This document shows, one piece after another, positions 31,301-38,288 of a stretch of DNA of 41,550 nucleotides (position 1 is the stretch's first letter; each line of letters opens with the position of its first letter). Below the pieces are notes generated by a model, which worked only from the letters and a program-made list of their open reading frames with translations, searched no databases and was not told the DNA's origin. Origin of the DNA: Candidatus Hydrogenedentota bacterium (lineage in GTDB: Bacteria > Hydrogenedentota > Hydrogenedentia > Hydrogenedentales > CAILVY01). Position numbers and translations under genes: made by a program. The stretch spans positions 1-41,550 of the forward strand of contig CAILVY010000182.1 of NCBI GenBank assembly GCA_903837785.1, read 5' to 3'.

Positions 31301-32261
31301 CCTGCTCCGATTCAAGGGTGTCCAGGCGGGAGAGGTAGGCCTTCCCGTTGGGATAGCGCTCGGGGAAGTCGCGCATGAGGTCCTCGATGGCCATCCGCAG
31401 CGACCGCCAGCGGGGAGGGGCAATGCCTGCCGAATCGGGATAGGCCACGGGCGGATACTTGGAGCGGATAACGATCGGTCGCCAGGAGGGGGGATTGGCG
31501 AGGTACCCGAGCAGGTTGGCGGTGAGACGCAGCAGATTGGGCCGATACGGATTCTCCAGGTCGGCGTAGTCCGGCCAGCGCCAGCCGAATACGATGACCC
31601 GCCCGGAGCCGAGCCCGTACTCGGCGAGCGGCCGCTCGACCCCCTTTGGCGTGTTGGCCAGAACCATCCCTTCGGCGGGTCCGCCCCAGTAGAAATCCGC
31701 CTCCGCCGGGCATCCGCCACGGCTCAACCAGACGAGGCCACCGGCTTCCTCCAGCCCGGCAAAAACCGGATGCGCCCGCTCCACGGGAACCATGGCGGCC
31801 GGGTCGCGATAGTGCTCCAACTGCCGCCGCTGCGGCCGTATCTCCTTCTCCAATCCCAGGGGCAGGACCATCTCCAGTGCGCCGCCGGAGAGCAGGAGGC
31901 CGCCCCCGTTGGCGGCATAGTCCCGAATGGCTGCAAGACAAGTCCCCGCGTAGAGCGAAGTGAGTGCGACCGCATCCCCCTGGTGATACCACAGGACCTC
32001 AAATTCCCCCAAATCGCGGCCAACGCCTGCCTTGTCCAGAAATCCCTTCTCCCCGGCCAGCAGCAACGTTGCATCGCCCAACGTCTGGACGGCATCCCAC
32101 GCTGCCCGGCCGTGCGGACCCATCTCCGCCTCCGAGGCCTCGGCCACGAGATAGCCAATCTTGACCGGAACATCCGCCAATGCCGTGACGCCTGACAGTG
32201 CCGCCGCCATCGCAACGACGGCCAATGCCAGCCGCCGACCCGATTCATGCGAAGGACTCAT
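28308..32261 (-). CDS. Exported chimera: GATase-like domain, propeller, cytochrome c sites and SUMF1 domain
   Basis: A 1317-residue protein with a Sec signal (LALAVVAMAAALSGVTALA) and GGAGA before the ATG. Domains in order: a class-I-glutamine-amidotransferase-like fold at about 30-255 (VPVKIGYLVAEA, DYAANGGGLLLSGGAL, GSGRVIVFGWRW); a linker with helices; a WD40-like propeller at about 400-700 similar to the middle of hydrazine-synthase-alpha-type proteins (DHNWCPAVLNNGRILYQRWE); two haem c motifs, CAGCH at 814-818 and CVRCH at 865-869; a repeat-like linker near 1020-1030; and a SUMF1/FGE domain from about 1042 (RFLMGSEQGYPNERP, LPTETQWEYACRAG, WDIHDMHGNVAEW, VVRGGSWLDC). The two catalytic cysteines of true formylglycine-generating enzymes are not both present. 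The substrate is unknown. Confidence 0.87.
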   Translation of the reverse strand: MSPSHESGRRLALAVVAMAAALSGVTALADVPVKIGYLVAEASEAEMGPHGRAAWDAVQTLGDATLLLAGEKGFLDKAGVGRDLGEFEVLWYHQGDAVALTSLYAGTCLAAIRDYAANGGGLLLSGGALEMVLPLGLEKEIRPQRRQLEHYRDPAAMVPVERAHPVFAGLEEAGGLVWLSRGGCPAEADFYWGGPAEGMVLANTPKGVERPLAEYGLGSGRVIVFGWRWPDYADLENPYRPNLLRLTANLLGYLANPPSWRPIVIRSKYPPVAYPDSAGIAPPRWRSLRMAIEDLMRDFPERYPNGKAYLSRLDTLESEQVNRSVGSDSSSFLSVIERFEAIQKEALLANPLIDFERLLLIRRRADRLGLPFNYQGNDDVPPTGYENTLESLSPPKPGGKLETLFRPEGDQFIGDLDLHYDAEKLLLSLPDESGRWGVAELDLASGRAARLPLIDAPDVHNYDACYLPDERIVFTSTAPFIGVPCVGGRSKVANLYLLDHGSCIRRLTNDQDHNWCPAVLNNGRILYQRWEYADIAHAFTRLLFHANPDGSGQMEYYGSNSFWPTALFFARPVPGHPTKVVAVVGGHHDAPRQGELVILDPALGRQEAEGVVQRIPGHGEAVEPVILDGLIAASWPRFLHPYPLSEKYFLVSCKPTKTALWGIYLLDVFDNFVLLHEEPGWSMLEPIPWRKMPRQPVLPDVADYTKSEAAVMLADVYAGPGLAGVPRGTVKSLRLVGYDFTFHNLGGEPDRVGLDGPWDVKRILGTVPVEADGSAHFRVPACTPVSLQPLDAEGKAVALMRSWMTAVPGEVLSCAGCHEKQNMSGPRGAAPQAFRRAPSPVTPWHGPARGFSFEREVQPVLDAYCVRCHDGAQGVIDLRAQPAERVPSAFQMHFSPSYMELRRWVNSPTLESDAHLLPARAYHADTSRLIQILRDDHYGVRLSAEAWDRLITWIDLNAPFHGTWREVAAADPVKQAAAQQGAVRRRELHRLYAGIDEDPEAIYPAAVLKEESAASNPSSVPPLRFAEGERPGEHRSAVAGDAAIERVDIADGVTLELVRVAPGRFLMGSEQGYPNERPAHEAVIERTFFLGRFEVSNRQYQCFDPSHDSGLEEGEAYQFGDDERGFTLNRPEQPVVRVSWDEAMAFCAWLSAKTGRSFSLPTETQWEYACRAGSSTPLCFGSLDDDFSRFANLSDATHHTVYYPHVPTALPPWRPADTRFDDTWRVAAPVGTFQPNAWDIHDMHGNVAEWTCSDYQPYPGVSGEREPSGAAGNRKVVRGGSWLDCPKRARSAFRLHYEASQPIHDVGFRVVAGISNP

Positions 32262-32283
32262 GAGTCTCTCCCGTCCGTTCCTG

Positions 32284-32298
32284 CAGTGGAATCCACTG
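32284..32298. promoter_or_regulatory. Perfect 15-base palindrome upstream of the chimera gene
   Basis: CAGTGGA-A-TCCACTG, seven perfect pairs around one base, located between the candidate promoter and the start codon, 22 bases before the ATG. A strong candidate operator. Confidence 0.5.
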
Positions 32299-32315
32299 TC
32301 TCCGCACTCAATGCC

Positions 32316-32345
32316 ATGTTAGCGGCAGCGTGGGAGAGAGCACAA
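32316..32345 (-). promoter_or_regulatory. Candidate promoter of the chimera gene
   Basis: Minus strand TTGTGC (32345-32340), 18-base spacer, TAACAT (32321-32316). The palindrome at 32284-32298 lies just downstream, near the expected transcript start. Confidence 0.4.
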
Positions 32346-32509
32346 CTCCGATTCAACGCCGGGCATTGGCAGTGGCTCCATGCGCATACGTCAACGTGTA
32401 ACAGAGACGCACGGCGTTGCCTGGCGCACGCAAATTCCGGAGATCTTGCAGGCTTGTCCGTGCGTCCAATAGGATGATCCCGCAAACGCATGGGAGGGAG
32501 GCGCCGCCG

Positions 32510-33004
32510 ATGATTCCGCGTTCATACACAGATGCAGAATTCGCGCAACTTTCGTTTCACGACTGCTCCATCTGGGGGATTCAGATCCGCAGCGGCGATC
32601 CCGACGAGGAAGACTGGACGAACCAACTCGTGCTGGATATCGATTTCATCACCGAGTGGGGGGGCAGTTGCAACGCGCTCGAGTTCCATGTTGCGCCCGC
32701 AACCCTGACCTTCGACGGCGTCACCGATCTGAGCATTCATATCGACTGGAGAAGCACCGGCTACATGGGCGTGCCCAACCCCGCCAGCATCGGCCGGATC
32801 GATCGCGAACGGCTGGCCGACCAGCGCGTTCACCTGGACCGCCCCTACTATGTTTGGGATATCGCCCTCAATGCACCCGAAGGCCATATCCGTTTCGGGG
32901 CCCTCGGCTTCACGCTCGCGCTGGACAGCGAAGCGGCCGCCACCGGCCATTGTCAGAGCCTTTCCCTGCGGCAGCGGGAGCGCATGAGGGGGCGGACCGC
33001 CTGA
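32510..33004 (+). CDS. Small protein of unknown function with repeat-like tail
   Basis: A 164-residue protein from ATG 32510 (MIPRSYTDAEFAQLSFHD), with GGGAGG eight or so bases upstream; a longer frame from 32417 is unlikely. The start FHDCSIWGIQIRSGD and the alternating polar and hydrophobic strands (LVLDIDFITEW, LEFHVAPATLTFDGV, DLSIHIDW) suggest an all-beta cytoplasmic protein. It resembles small immunity-like or unknown-function families, but no name can be given. The last 18 residues (LSLRQRERMRGRTA) are basic and different in composition, as if a repeat had been added in frame. It is divergent from the chimera and convergent with Kup. Confidence 0.7.
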   Translation: MIPRSYTDAEFAQLSFHDCSIWGIQIRSGDPDEEDWTNQLVLDIDFITEWGGSCNALEFHVAPATLTFDGVTDLSIHIDWRSTGYMGVPNPASIGRIDRERLADQRVHLDRPYYVWDIALNAPEGHIRFGALGFTLALDSEAAATGHCQSLSLRQRERMRGRTA

Positions 33005-33049
33005 GACCCCCAGGCTGCGGCCATCGATGACGCCGCGCCCGAATCGACG

Positions 33050-34942
33050 TTACAGTTGGACCTGGACCCCAAGTTCAACCACCTGATTGGGCGGAATCTC
33101 AAAGAAGGAAGTGGCTTCCTGGGCGTTCCTGGCCATGAACGCGAAGATGCGCTGCCGGAACCGGGCCATCCCCGGATTGTTCGTGGACAGGATGTTCTCC
33201 CGCCCGATGAAGAACCCCACTGTGTGCATGTCGAGCTTCAGCCCCCGCTCGCCGCACAACGCCAGGATCTCCGACACGTTGGGGGATTCCATGAATCCGT
33301 AGCGTGCCTTGATGCGATGAAACCCGAACCCGATCTCCTCCAGCGTGACCCGCTCCGAGGGCTTCACGTGCGGCGTTTCCTCGACAATGACGCTCATGAC
33401 GGCGACCGTCTCATGGAGCACTTTGTTGTATTTGAGGTTGTGCAGCAACACGGGCGGCGTCGTCGAAAGGTTGCCCGACATGAAAATGGCCGCGCCAGGA
33501 ACGCGCGCCAATTGGGTCTCGTGGGGGAGAATCTTCTGGACAAAATCATCCAGGGGCACCACGCGGCTGTACAGGCGCTGCGCCAGAATCTGGCGGCCCC
33601 TGCGCCACGTCGTCATGAGGGTGAACATGACCAACGCCACGGCCAGCGGCACCCATCCGCCGTAGGGAACCTTCAACAATGCGGAGGAACAGAACCCCAC
33701 GTCGAAGACAAGGAACAGCGCTATCAGGAGTCGAACCTTCCAGGGCCGCCATCCCCACCGCTCGCGGGCCACGACATAGAGCAACAGCGAGGTGATGAGC
33801 ATGTCCATGGTGACGCCCACGCCATAGGCCGCCGCCAGTCCCGTCGAGGACCGGAATACCAGAACGAGCGCCACCGTCGAGACGAGCAACACGCGGTTCG
33901 TCATCGGAACGTAGATCTGCCCAATCTGAAGCGCGGACGTGTGGATGATGGGGATCCGGGGCAGGTACCCGAGAAGGACCGCCTGCCGCGTGATCGAGAA
34001 TGCGCCGCTGATGATCGCCTGCGAAGCGACGATCGTCGCCATCGTCGACAGGACCACGAGCGGGATCACGCCCCAGCGGGGCGCCAGGGCGAAAAAGGGA
34101 TTGCTGATGGACTCGGGGTGGGCGAGGATGACGGCGCCCTGGCCAAAGTAATTCAGGAGCAGCGCGGGAAGCGCAACGAAATACCAGCTTGAGCGAATGG
34201 CGCGGGCACCGAAATGGCCCATGTCGGCATACAGGGCTTCGCCGCCGGTCACCGCCAGGAACACCGCGCCCAGCACGAAGAATCCCATCGCGCCCTGCAT
34301 GGCAAAGAAACGCAACGCATAAATCGGATTGAGGGCCAGCAGCACCGAGGGCATTCGGATAATCGCCGCCAGTCCCAGCGTCGCGATGACGGCAAACCAC
34401 ACCAGAATGACCGGCCCGAAAACGGCCCCTATCTGGGCCGTGCCCCGGCGTTGCAGCATGAACAACAGCACAAGAATCACCAGCGTAATCGGCACCACAT
34501 AGGGGATGAAGAACGGCGTCGCCACCTCCAGGCCTTCCACCGCGCTCAGAACGGAGATGGAGGGCGTGATCATGCCGTCTCCATACAGGAGCGCCGCCCC
34601 GAAGAATCCCACGGTCATGACTGCATATCGCCTCCAGCGCTCCTCTTCGCCGACCCGCGAGAGAGCCAGCGTCATCAGCGCCAGGATGCCGCCTTCGCCT
34701 TTGTTGTCCGCCCGGATTACGAAGCCGACGTACTTGACGGAGATCACCACGATCAGGGACCACGCAACCAGCGATAGGATGCCCAGAACATTGGCGGGAG
34801 TGGGATCAAGCGTGCAAATGCCATCAAAGCACTCATGCATCGTATATAGCGGGCTGGTTCCAATATCGCCATACACCACGCCAAGAGCGCCCAGCATGAC
34901 AACGAACAGATGCGGTCCGTTATTCTTTTCGGAGTTATTCAT
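33050..34942 (-). CDS. kup: Potassium uptake protein, KUP/HAK/KT family
   Basis: A 630-residue protein, the normal length of Kup. The diagnostic entry GALGVVYGDIGTSPLYTMHE is at about 17-36. The usual twelve membrane segments follow, with NKGEGGILALMTLALS and ALLYGDGMITPSISVLSAVEGL, both family hallmarks. The C-terminal cytosolic region (MSVIVEETPHVKPSERVTLE, FHRIKARYGFMESPNV) is typical. The protein is a proton-coupled potassium importer of the inner membrane. The start MNNSEKNN is taken because the frame upstream has no better one; AGGA lies 13 bases upstream. It follows a small membrane protein gene on the same strand at 94 bases. The 93 bases between them hold no riboswitch that I can see. 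Confidence 0.95.
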   Translation of the reverse strand: MNNSEKNNGPHLFVVMLGALGVVYGDIGTSPLYTMHECFDGICTLDPTPANVLGILSLVAWSLIVVISVKYVGFVIRADNKGEGGILALMTLALSRVGEEERWRRYAVMTVGFFGAALLYGDGMITPSISVLSAVEGLEVATPFFIPYVVPITLVILVLLFMLQRRGTAQIGAVFGPVILVWFAVIATLGLAAIIRMPSVLLALNPIYALRFFAMQGAMGFFVLGAVFLAVTGGEALYADMGHFGARAIRSSWYFVALPALLLNYFGQGAVILAHPESISNPFFALAPRWGVIPLVVLSTMATIVASQAIISGAFSITRQAVLLGYLPRIPIIHTSALQIGQIYVPMTNRVLLVSTVALVLVFRSSTGLAAAYGVGVTMDMLITSLLLYVVARERWGWRPWKVRLLIALFLVFDVGFCSSALLKVPYGGWVPLAVALVMFTLMTTWRRGRQILAQRLYSRVVPLDDFVQKILPHETQLARVPGAAIFMSGNLSTTPPVLLHNLKYNKVLHETVAVMSVIVEETPHVKPSERVTLEEIGFGFHRIKARYGFMESPNVSEILALCGERGLKLDMHTVGFFIGRENILSTNNPGMARFRQRIFAFMARNAQEATSFFEIPPNQVVELGVQVQL

Positions 34943-35035
34943 AGAGCGGCCGGAATCCTAGCATGAGGCAAGCACCGCAATCGAATAGTTGAGGCGGCAA
35001 GACCCGTGCCCCCCGAGCGATGCCGCCCCACAAGA

Positions 35036-35581
35036 TCACAGATTCCCCGTGAGGGAGAGGATGAAGAACACGAGATCCACAACGAAAAGCCCGGCGCCCA
35101 GAAGCATGCCCAGGATACAGGCGATGGACTGAACGAGATGCGGCCGCATGAACACGATCCGGTGTTTCGCGTCGCTTGCCTGCGGCGCACCGAGACCCGA
35201 AATCCTCAGGGTAAAGCGGCCCGGCTTCCAGATATGAAAGACCCGGAACTCCATGCGGCTCCACGAGAAGCCCGAGGTCTTCGCGCGAAACAGCGCGGTG
35301 CGGCTGTAAACTGCCGCGCCGCCTTCATCGATCAATTCGTAGGAAAGTCCCTTGAAACGGAATGTAATCACGGGGCCTTCCCCGCAGAGAATCACGCGGC
35401 CCGGCACGCTGAACTCAACCTCCTGGCTCTCCAGCAAGGGCACGCTCAGCAGATGTGCATTCTTCACCACGCGAATCACCCGCATGATGGAGAAGGCCAG
35501 CAGAAACAGCCCCAGGCACATCAACGGTAAAGTTATCCAGACAACATACTGCTGGAGGATGGAGACCACGTTGGCGCTCAT
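35036..35581 (-). CDS. Membrane protein of unknown function with two or three helices and a beta domain
   Basis: A 181-residue protein with GGAGG ten bases upstream of its ATG. The first helix is ITLPLMCLGLFLLAFSIMRVI. A central domain of about 90 residues is beta-rich (VEFSVPGRVILCGEGPVITFRF, YELIDEGGAAVYSRT, FRVFHIWKPGRFTLRI) and probably exposed. Two hydrophobic segments close the protein (IACILGMLLGAGLFVVDLVFFIL). I know no named family for this plan. It lies 39 bases after the GxGYxYP-like gene and before kup, all on one strand. Confidence 0.75.
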   Translation of the reverse strand: MSANVVSILQQYVVWITLPLMCLGLFLLAFSIMRVIRVVKNAHLLSVPLLESQEVEFSVPGRVILCGEGPVITFRFKGLSYELIDEGGAAVYSRTALFRAKTSGFSWSRMEFRVFHIWKPGRFTLRISGLGAPQASDAKHRIVFMRPHLVQSIACILGMLLGAGLFVVDLVFFILSLTGNL

Positions 35582-35620
35582 TGTGCATGAACCTCCCCGT
35601 CCGGACTGAGCCGGCGCAAC

Positions 35621-37375
35621 TCACCCCGAGTGTTTCTTGAATAGCCCAAAGAAGTTATACGGATCAACCACCTCGATCGGAAGCTCCGGGTGTTCTTTCC
35701 GGAACACGGACAACGCGCCGATCACGGCGGAGGGCGGCGTCCAGACGATGCGGAAGAAGTAGAAGCCCGGTTTCGCGTTTCCGCGTTCCTGGATCGCGGA
35801 ATACATCGCGTCCGCGGTCTGCTTCGGGTTCTCATAGTTGCACGTGTTGTTGATGAGTTCGAGCACGGGCATGCCCTTCCACACGTGAGGCTTGGGCAAC
35901 TTCCCGCCCGTGCCGTGCATGTCCATGATGATCGTGGCGTAGCCGTCCGGCGCGAACTGCGCGAAGGCATCCTTCACCGCGGCCGTGGGTTCTTCCCAAT
36001 CAAGAACCATCGGGGCCATGCTCATGTCCGTTGCGCGGAAGAAACGCCGGTTGTGCTCCACAAAGAGCGGCAGATACTCCGGGCGCACCCGGTTTGGATT
36101 GAAGTATCCCGCGGCGCTGGCGTCGCTCGCGAAGTGATCGTTGGCCGTCGCGGTCGCGTAGAGATGCGTGATCAGATCCGGGTATGTCTCGATCAGGTTC
36201 GGATTGATGCCCCAGGTCAGCGGTAGTTCCCCGCGCTTCGGATCGTCCCAGGATTTCGGCAGGAAATCGTAGAGCGGCGTCGCGGAATCATAATCCGCCA
36301 TCAGGATGCAGAGATATGCCTTGTTCTCCAGCGTGTCCACCCGGTTCGGGCGCTTCTGTTTGAGCGGTTGAAACGCAAATTGGCTGTGGAACGACTGGTT
36401 GTAGCAGTCGCTCGACACTGTGTTCTGATAGCAGTTGTACGGCGAGATGAGGTAAACCGTTTCCCATTCCGTTGGCACCGGTTCATGCTTGCTCGGAAAG
36501 CCTGCGATGTTGCTGTACTTCCAGAACGCGAAAAAACCGGTCAACTCCGTCATGTGCTTGCCGGCGGACTGCTTCAACACCTCGTCCAGAATCATCCGGT
36601 ACGTCTCGAGGTCCGTGCCCATCGCCTGCTTCGGATCGTCCTTCGGAATCTCGTCGCCCCAGGGCGACAGATCGAACACGAACGAGCGGTTCTTGACGGC
36701 CCAGTCGCGCGTGACGACATAGGAAATGCCGCCCGCGGCCCGCGACGTGGCCGAGTCCTCGAAGAGGCAGAGCAGATGCGAAGAACAGAGGCCCTTCGCC
36801 AGATACTCCCGGAGGGCCCAACGATACGCGTCGTTCTTGCTGCTGCCGCTTTCGGCCCCCGTGAACCGCCCGCGCAAATCCTCGATGAGGGGAAGCTTCC
36901 AGTTCGACAGCCATGCCTCCGCCAATTCCGGACTCAACACGATCGCGTCTTTCACCCCCGCAATCGTCGTGGCCACATTGAGCGTTGCGGGAACGGCCGG
37001 GTCCCAGATGACCGCGCCCTTCACGGCGTCTCCAGCAAGTTCCCTCAGCGCGTCCAGCCCCGCAATCGGAGTCTGCTTGCGCTTGGCCAGCCAATTGGGC
37101 TCCTTGGCCAACAGATCGAGCCAGTATCGCGGCCGGGCGTTGGCCGTGGAAACTACATACAGCCTCGGCTGCTCCCGATTAATGATGCCCTGCAGGCACG
37201 CGACCGCCATGGCCTCGTCAAAGGACGCCGCCGTGGCTTGCGCCGGAGATTCAAAGACGTAGAGTGGGGGAGAATCCGCCGGCGTCGCGCTGTCCATGTT
37301 CGCACCCGGCGCGCCGAATACGCTGCCTGCGAGCAGCACAAGAACACAACAGCCCCCGAGAACGTGACGCAACAT
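35621..37375 (-). CDS. Secreted GxGYxYP-like putative glycoside hydrolase
   Basis: A 584-residue protein. ATG 37375 has GGAGG four bases upstream and starts a Sec signal (LRHVLGGCCVLVLLAGSVFG). A longer frame upstream has no signal character. The N-terminal domain carries the GxGYxYP-family entry: SFDEAMAVACLQGIINREQPRLYVV, which corresponds to the L-Q-G-x-x-N-R motif. AYRWALREYLAKGLCSSHLLC follows, and the rest (MLDWEEP-like VLDWEEPTAAVKDAFAQFAP, DGYATIIMDMHGTGG) fits a carbohydrate-active enzyme. The name-giving motif itself is not certain. The role would be periplasmic or extracellular glycan breakdown. Confidence 0.68.
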   Translation of the reverse strand: MLRHVLGGCCVLVLLAGSVFGAPGANMDSATPADSPPLYVFESPAQATAASFDEAMAVACLQGIINREQPRLYVVSTANARPRYWLDLLAKEPNWLAKRKQTPIAGLDALRELAGDAVKGAVIWDPAVPATLNVATTIAGVKDAIVLSPELAEAWLSNWKLPLIEDLRGRFTGAESGSSKNDAYRWALREYLAKGLCSSHLLCLFEDSATSRAAGGISYVVTRDWAVKNRSFVFDLSPWGDEIPKDDPKQAMGTDLETYRMILDEVLKQSAGKHMTELTGFFAFWKYSNIAGFPSKHEPVPTEWETVYLISPYNCYQNTVSSDCYNQSFHSQFAFQPLKQKRPNRVDTLENKAYLCILMADYDSATPLYDFLPKSWDDPKRGELPLTWGINPNLIETYPDLITHLYATATANDHFASDASAAGYFNPNRVRPEYLPLFVEHNRRFFRATDMSMAPMVLDWEEPTAAVKDAFAQFAPDGYATIIMDMHGTGGKLPKPHVWKGMPVLELINNTCNYENPKQTADAMYSAIQERGNAKPGFYFFRIVWTPPSAVIGALSVFRKEHPELPIEVVDPYNFFGLFKKHSG

Positions 37376-37422
37376 CCTGCCTCCTCCGTTTTGGAACTGG
37401 ACCCTTTCCATTTCTCCGACGC

Positions 37423-37451
37423 ATTCTATCACGGATGAGAAGGCTGGATAA
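37423..37451 (-). promoter_or_regulatory. Candidate promoter of the GxGYxYP-like gene
   Basis: Minus strand TTATCC (37451-37446), 17-base spacer, TAGAAT (37428-37423). The -10 box matches five of six consensus bases; the -35 is poor. Confidence 0.35.
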
Positions 37452-37460
37452 TCCAAGTGA

Positions 37461-37901
37461 CTATTGACTCATTGTCTCGCGGACAATACGCTCCAATTCA
37501 CCCGGATCGCCCCCATAAACCCGTGTTGTCAGTTCGGGATGGGAGAGTAATGTCGTACGGCGCTTCGCGTTCCGCGACCGGATTTCCAGGCACCGCCTTC
37601 CGCGGACCTCTTTGCACGAGACCGCGGTGATTACGTCGGCCTTGTCCTGAGGCGCCGCTTCGGAGAAACAGAGGCCGACCTCCTGACGCAAGAAGGGGAC
37701 GAAATGACACGTGAGCAGTACGCGCCGGCCCGTGATCCAGATCCGGATCTTCCCGGGGGGGAAGCTGTTGCTCCAAAACGTGGACCAGAAACCACAGGAG
37801 AAAGTCACTTTCCGCAGGCCTTCTTCCGTATGCACGACTCTCTCATCCGGGCTCAAGGGCGGCCGCCACCCAATCGCGTGACGCATGTACAGCACATTCA
37901 T
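37461..37901 (-). CDS. Small cytoplasmic protein, possibly PH-like fold
   Basis: A 146-residue protein with GGGAG seven bases before the ATG. Basic and beta-strand-rich: KIRIWITGRRVLLTCHFVPF, LCFSEAAPQDKADVITAVSCKEV, RRCLEIRSRNAKRRTTLLSH, with a short final helix (PGELERIVRETMSQ). This strand order plus a C-terminal helix resembles bacterial PH-like (GRAM-type) domains, an inference from pattern only. No signal or membrane segment. It ends 85 bases before the GxGYxYP-like gene on the same strand. Confidence 0.7.
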   Translation of the reverse strand: MNVLYMRHAIGWRPPLSPDERVVHTEEGLRKVTFSCGFWSTFWSNSFPPGKIRIWITGRRVLLTCHFVPFLRQEVGLCFSEAAPQDKADVITAVSCKEVRGRRCLEIRSRNAKRRTTLLSHPELTTRVYGGDPGELERIVRETMSQ

Positions 37902-38001
37902 GGCAAGACTCCCAATGGAACAGATGCTTCGCTCCGGATCTTAATAGTCCCGCCCGTCCGGTTTATTCGCCGCATTCACGATCATACACCCTTGCGGCTG
38001 C

Positions 38002-38283
38002 TCAACGTTCCACTTCGCGATAGAGCACCCACGCAAGCACCGGGCCTTTTCGATCCAGATACAGCTCGAACTGACGCCCATCCTCCGTGCGCACCACATA
38101 GTAATTGCGATGATGCCGCAGGCGCCATGTCTTGCGGCGCGGCGCGCCCCCGGGAAACCGGAAGTCCTGCCAGCTCGAGAGTATCGCCTGGACGCGATAT
38201 TCCGCGTCCCGCCACATGAAGGAGACCGGGACGAGCGGCTCGCCCGCGCACTGCACTTCGATCGGTTCCGAGTAGAAGGCCAT
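38002..38283 (-). CDS. DUF6504 family small protein
   Basis: A 93-residue protein starting five bases after the stop of the GH116-like gene, so it is likely read from the same transcript and may rely on translational coupling (GAGGGG sits just before the ATG). The DUF6504 pattern is readable: PVSFMWRDAEYRVQAILSSW, then NYYVVRTEDGRQFELYLDRK and WVLYREVER. The family occurs in actinobacteria and many environmental bacteria, often next to DNA polymerase IV-type genes, but its function is unknown. Here the neighbour is a glycosidase instead. About 100 bases before the next gene hold no feature. Confidence 0.8.
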   Translation of the reverse strand: MAFYSEPIEVQCAGEPLVPVSFMWRDAEYRVQAILSSWQDFRFPGGAPRRKTWRLRHHRNYYVVRTEDGRQFELYLDRKGPVLAWVLYREVER

Positions 38284-38288
38284 GCCCC

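Noticed and set aside
28308-32261. Annotating the chimera as hydrazine synthase or as a formylglycine-generating enzyme
   Set aside because: Only the propeller region resembles hydrazine-synthase-alpha-type proteins and no other anammox gene is present. The SUMF1 domain lacks the spaced cysteine pair expected of a true sulfatase-activating enzyme, and no sulfatase gene is in the window.
34943-35035. A c-di-AMP riboswitch upstream of kup
   Set aside because: Only about 90 bases separate the neighbouring genes and no conserved riboswitch core is visible.
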